Below are positions 63,728 to 64,000 of a DNA stretch of 64,000 nucleotides, piece after piece (position 1 is the first letter of the stretch; every line of letters begins with the position of its first letter). Position numbers and translations under genes: made by a program. The notes under the pieces were generated by a model that was given only the letters and a program-made list of their open reading frames with translations, was not told the origin of the DNA and did no database searches. The DNA is from Diphasiastrum complanatum (Eukaryota; Streptophyta; Lycopodiopsida; Lycopodiales; Lycopodiaceae): the NCBI GenBank assembly GCA_029204225.1, contig CM055095.1:78067488-78131487 (forward strand), read 5' to 3'.

Positions 63728-63745
63728 TGGCACTGTTGCCGGGGA
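63728..63745 (+). other. Primer binding site of Tat/Athila type
   Basis: TGGCACTGTTGCCGGGGA, one base from the TGGCGCCGTTGCCGGGGA sequence that follows the 5' LTR in many Tat/Athila elements. Confidence 0.8.
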
Positions 63746-64000
63746 GCTACGCCAATTTTTTAGTTTGCAGCATGATTGTTGGATGGTTAGCTTGCATTAG
63801 GCATCTTGTCGTGGCATGAATAGTGTTAGATCTACATTTTAGAGTTAGTTTAGGATTGATTTTGCTTGATTTGAGTGGATTGGCTTGTTTAAAATCTAAT
63901 CTGATTAATAAACAGGGAAAGCTATTCAGATCACCAATCTTAAGATCCATCTGAATCTGAGATATCAGAGAAAATAATAAAAATCGATCAAATCTGTCAG
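63746..64000 (+). other. Start of the internal region of the right-edge gypsy element
   Basis: Leader sequence after the primer site; no coding start recognised before the window ends. Confidence 0.5.

Overview
The window reads as land-plant nuclear DNA from a large, repeat-dominated genome. It is AT-rich and has no dense gene array. Almost everything recognisable is LTR retrotransposon: Ty1/copia elements primed by initiator-Met tRNA (TGGTATCAGAGC) and Ty3/gypsy elements of Tat/Athila-like and chromodomain types. The species cannot be named from the sequence. The only host-gene traces are a decayed last exon of an ABCG/PDR transporter (28915-29184) and one possible exon (33236-33392). No confidently intact host gene was found.

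Layout. 1-12891 is a nest: a plus-strand copia (Copia-2, about 236-12891) whose 5' LTR is split by a minus-strand copia (Copia-1, 452-6635) with a 5-bp target duplication, and whose 3' LTR carries a long foldback. 12893-13820 is another copia LTR end. 13821-22137 is a minus-strand gypsy-like element (Gypsy-A): two 758-bp LTRs joined by TTAA, a large 3' accessory ORF, integrase, tandem protease domains and three zinc knuckles, but no reverse transcriptase. 22420-25830 holds a further LTR and a gag-only copia. 25831-28340 holds a possible CACTA-like transposase relic and short direct repeats. 28345-29184 is a chromovirus integrase piece abutting the ABCG exon. 29185-33235 has nothing recognisable. 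33393-36240 is a T-rich repeat array followed by gypsy gag. 37386-39885 is a gag-only copia-like element with a long inverted repeat. 41830-43586 is a chromovirus integrase/chromodomain plus LTR. 43590-47420 holds palindromes, tandem repeats and copia fragments. 49846-51129 is a small LTR element. 52184-61065 contains two related gypsy copies (B and C), each with a conserved spacer and accessory ORF after integrase. 61074-64000 holds a copia RT scrap, LTRs, an array of TTCnnGAA motifs and the 5' end of another Tat/Athila-type element that runs off the window.

The standout is at 55482-55878: a 397-bp terminal-repeat retrotransposon in miniature (TRIM) with a perfect 5-bp target duplication, an initiator-Met primer site, a polypurine tract and 144/137-bp LTRs that each contain a tRNA-like sequence. 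The LTR1 copy folds into a 73-nt cloverleaf with consensus Pol III A and B boxes. It sits inside the accessory ORF of gypsy copy B. Copy C, 4.7 kb downstream, preserves the empty site. It resembles Cassandra elements, which carry 5S rRNA in their LTRs, but here the Pol III cargo is tRNA-derived.

No element in the window appears autonomous. The best-preserved coding regions are the Copia-1 reverse transcriptase (1704-2690), the Gypsy-A RNase H/integrase (18978-20160) and the Gypsy-B tandem protease (53207-53950).
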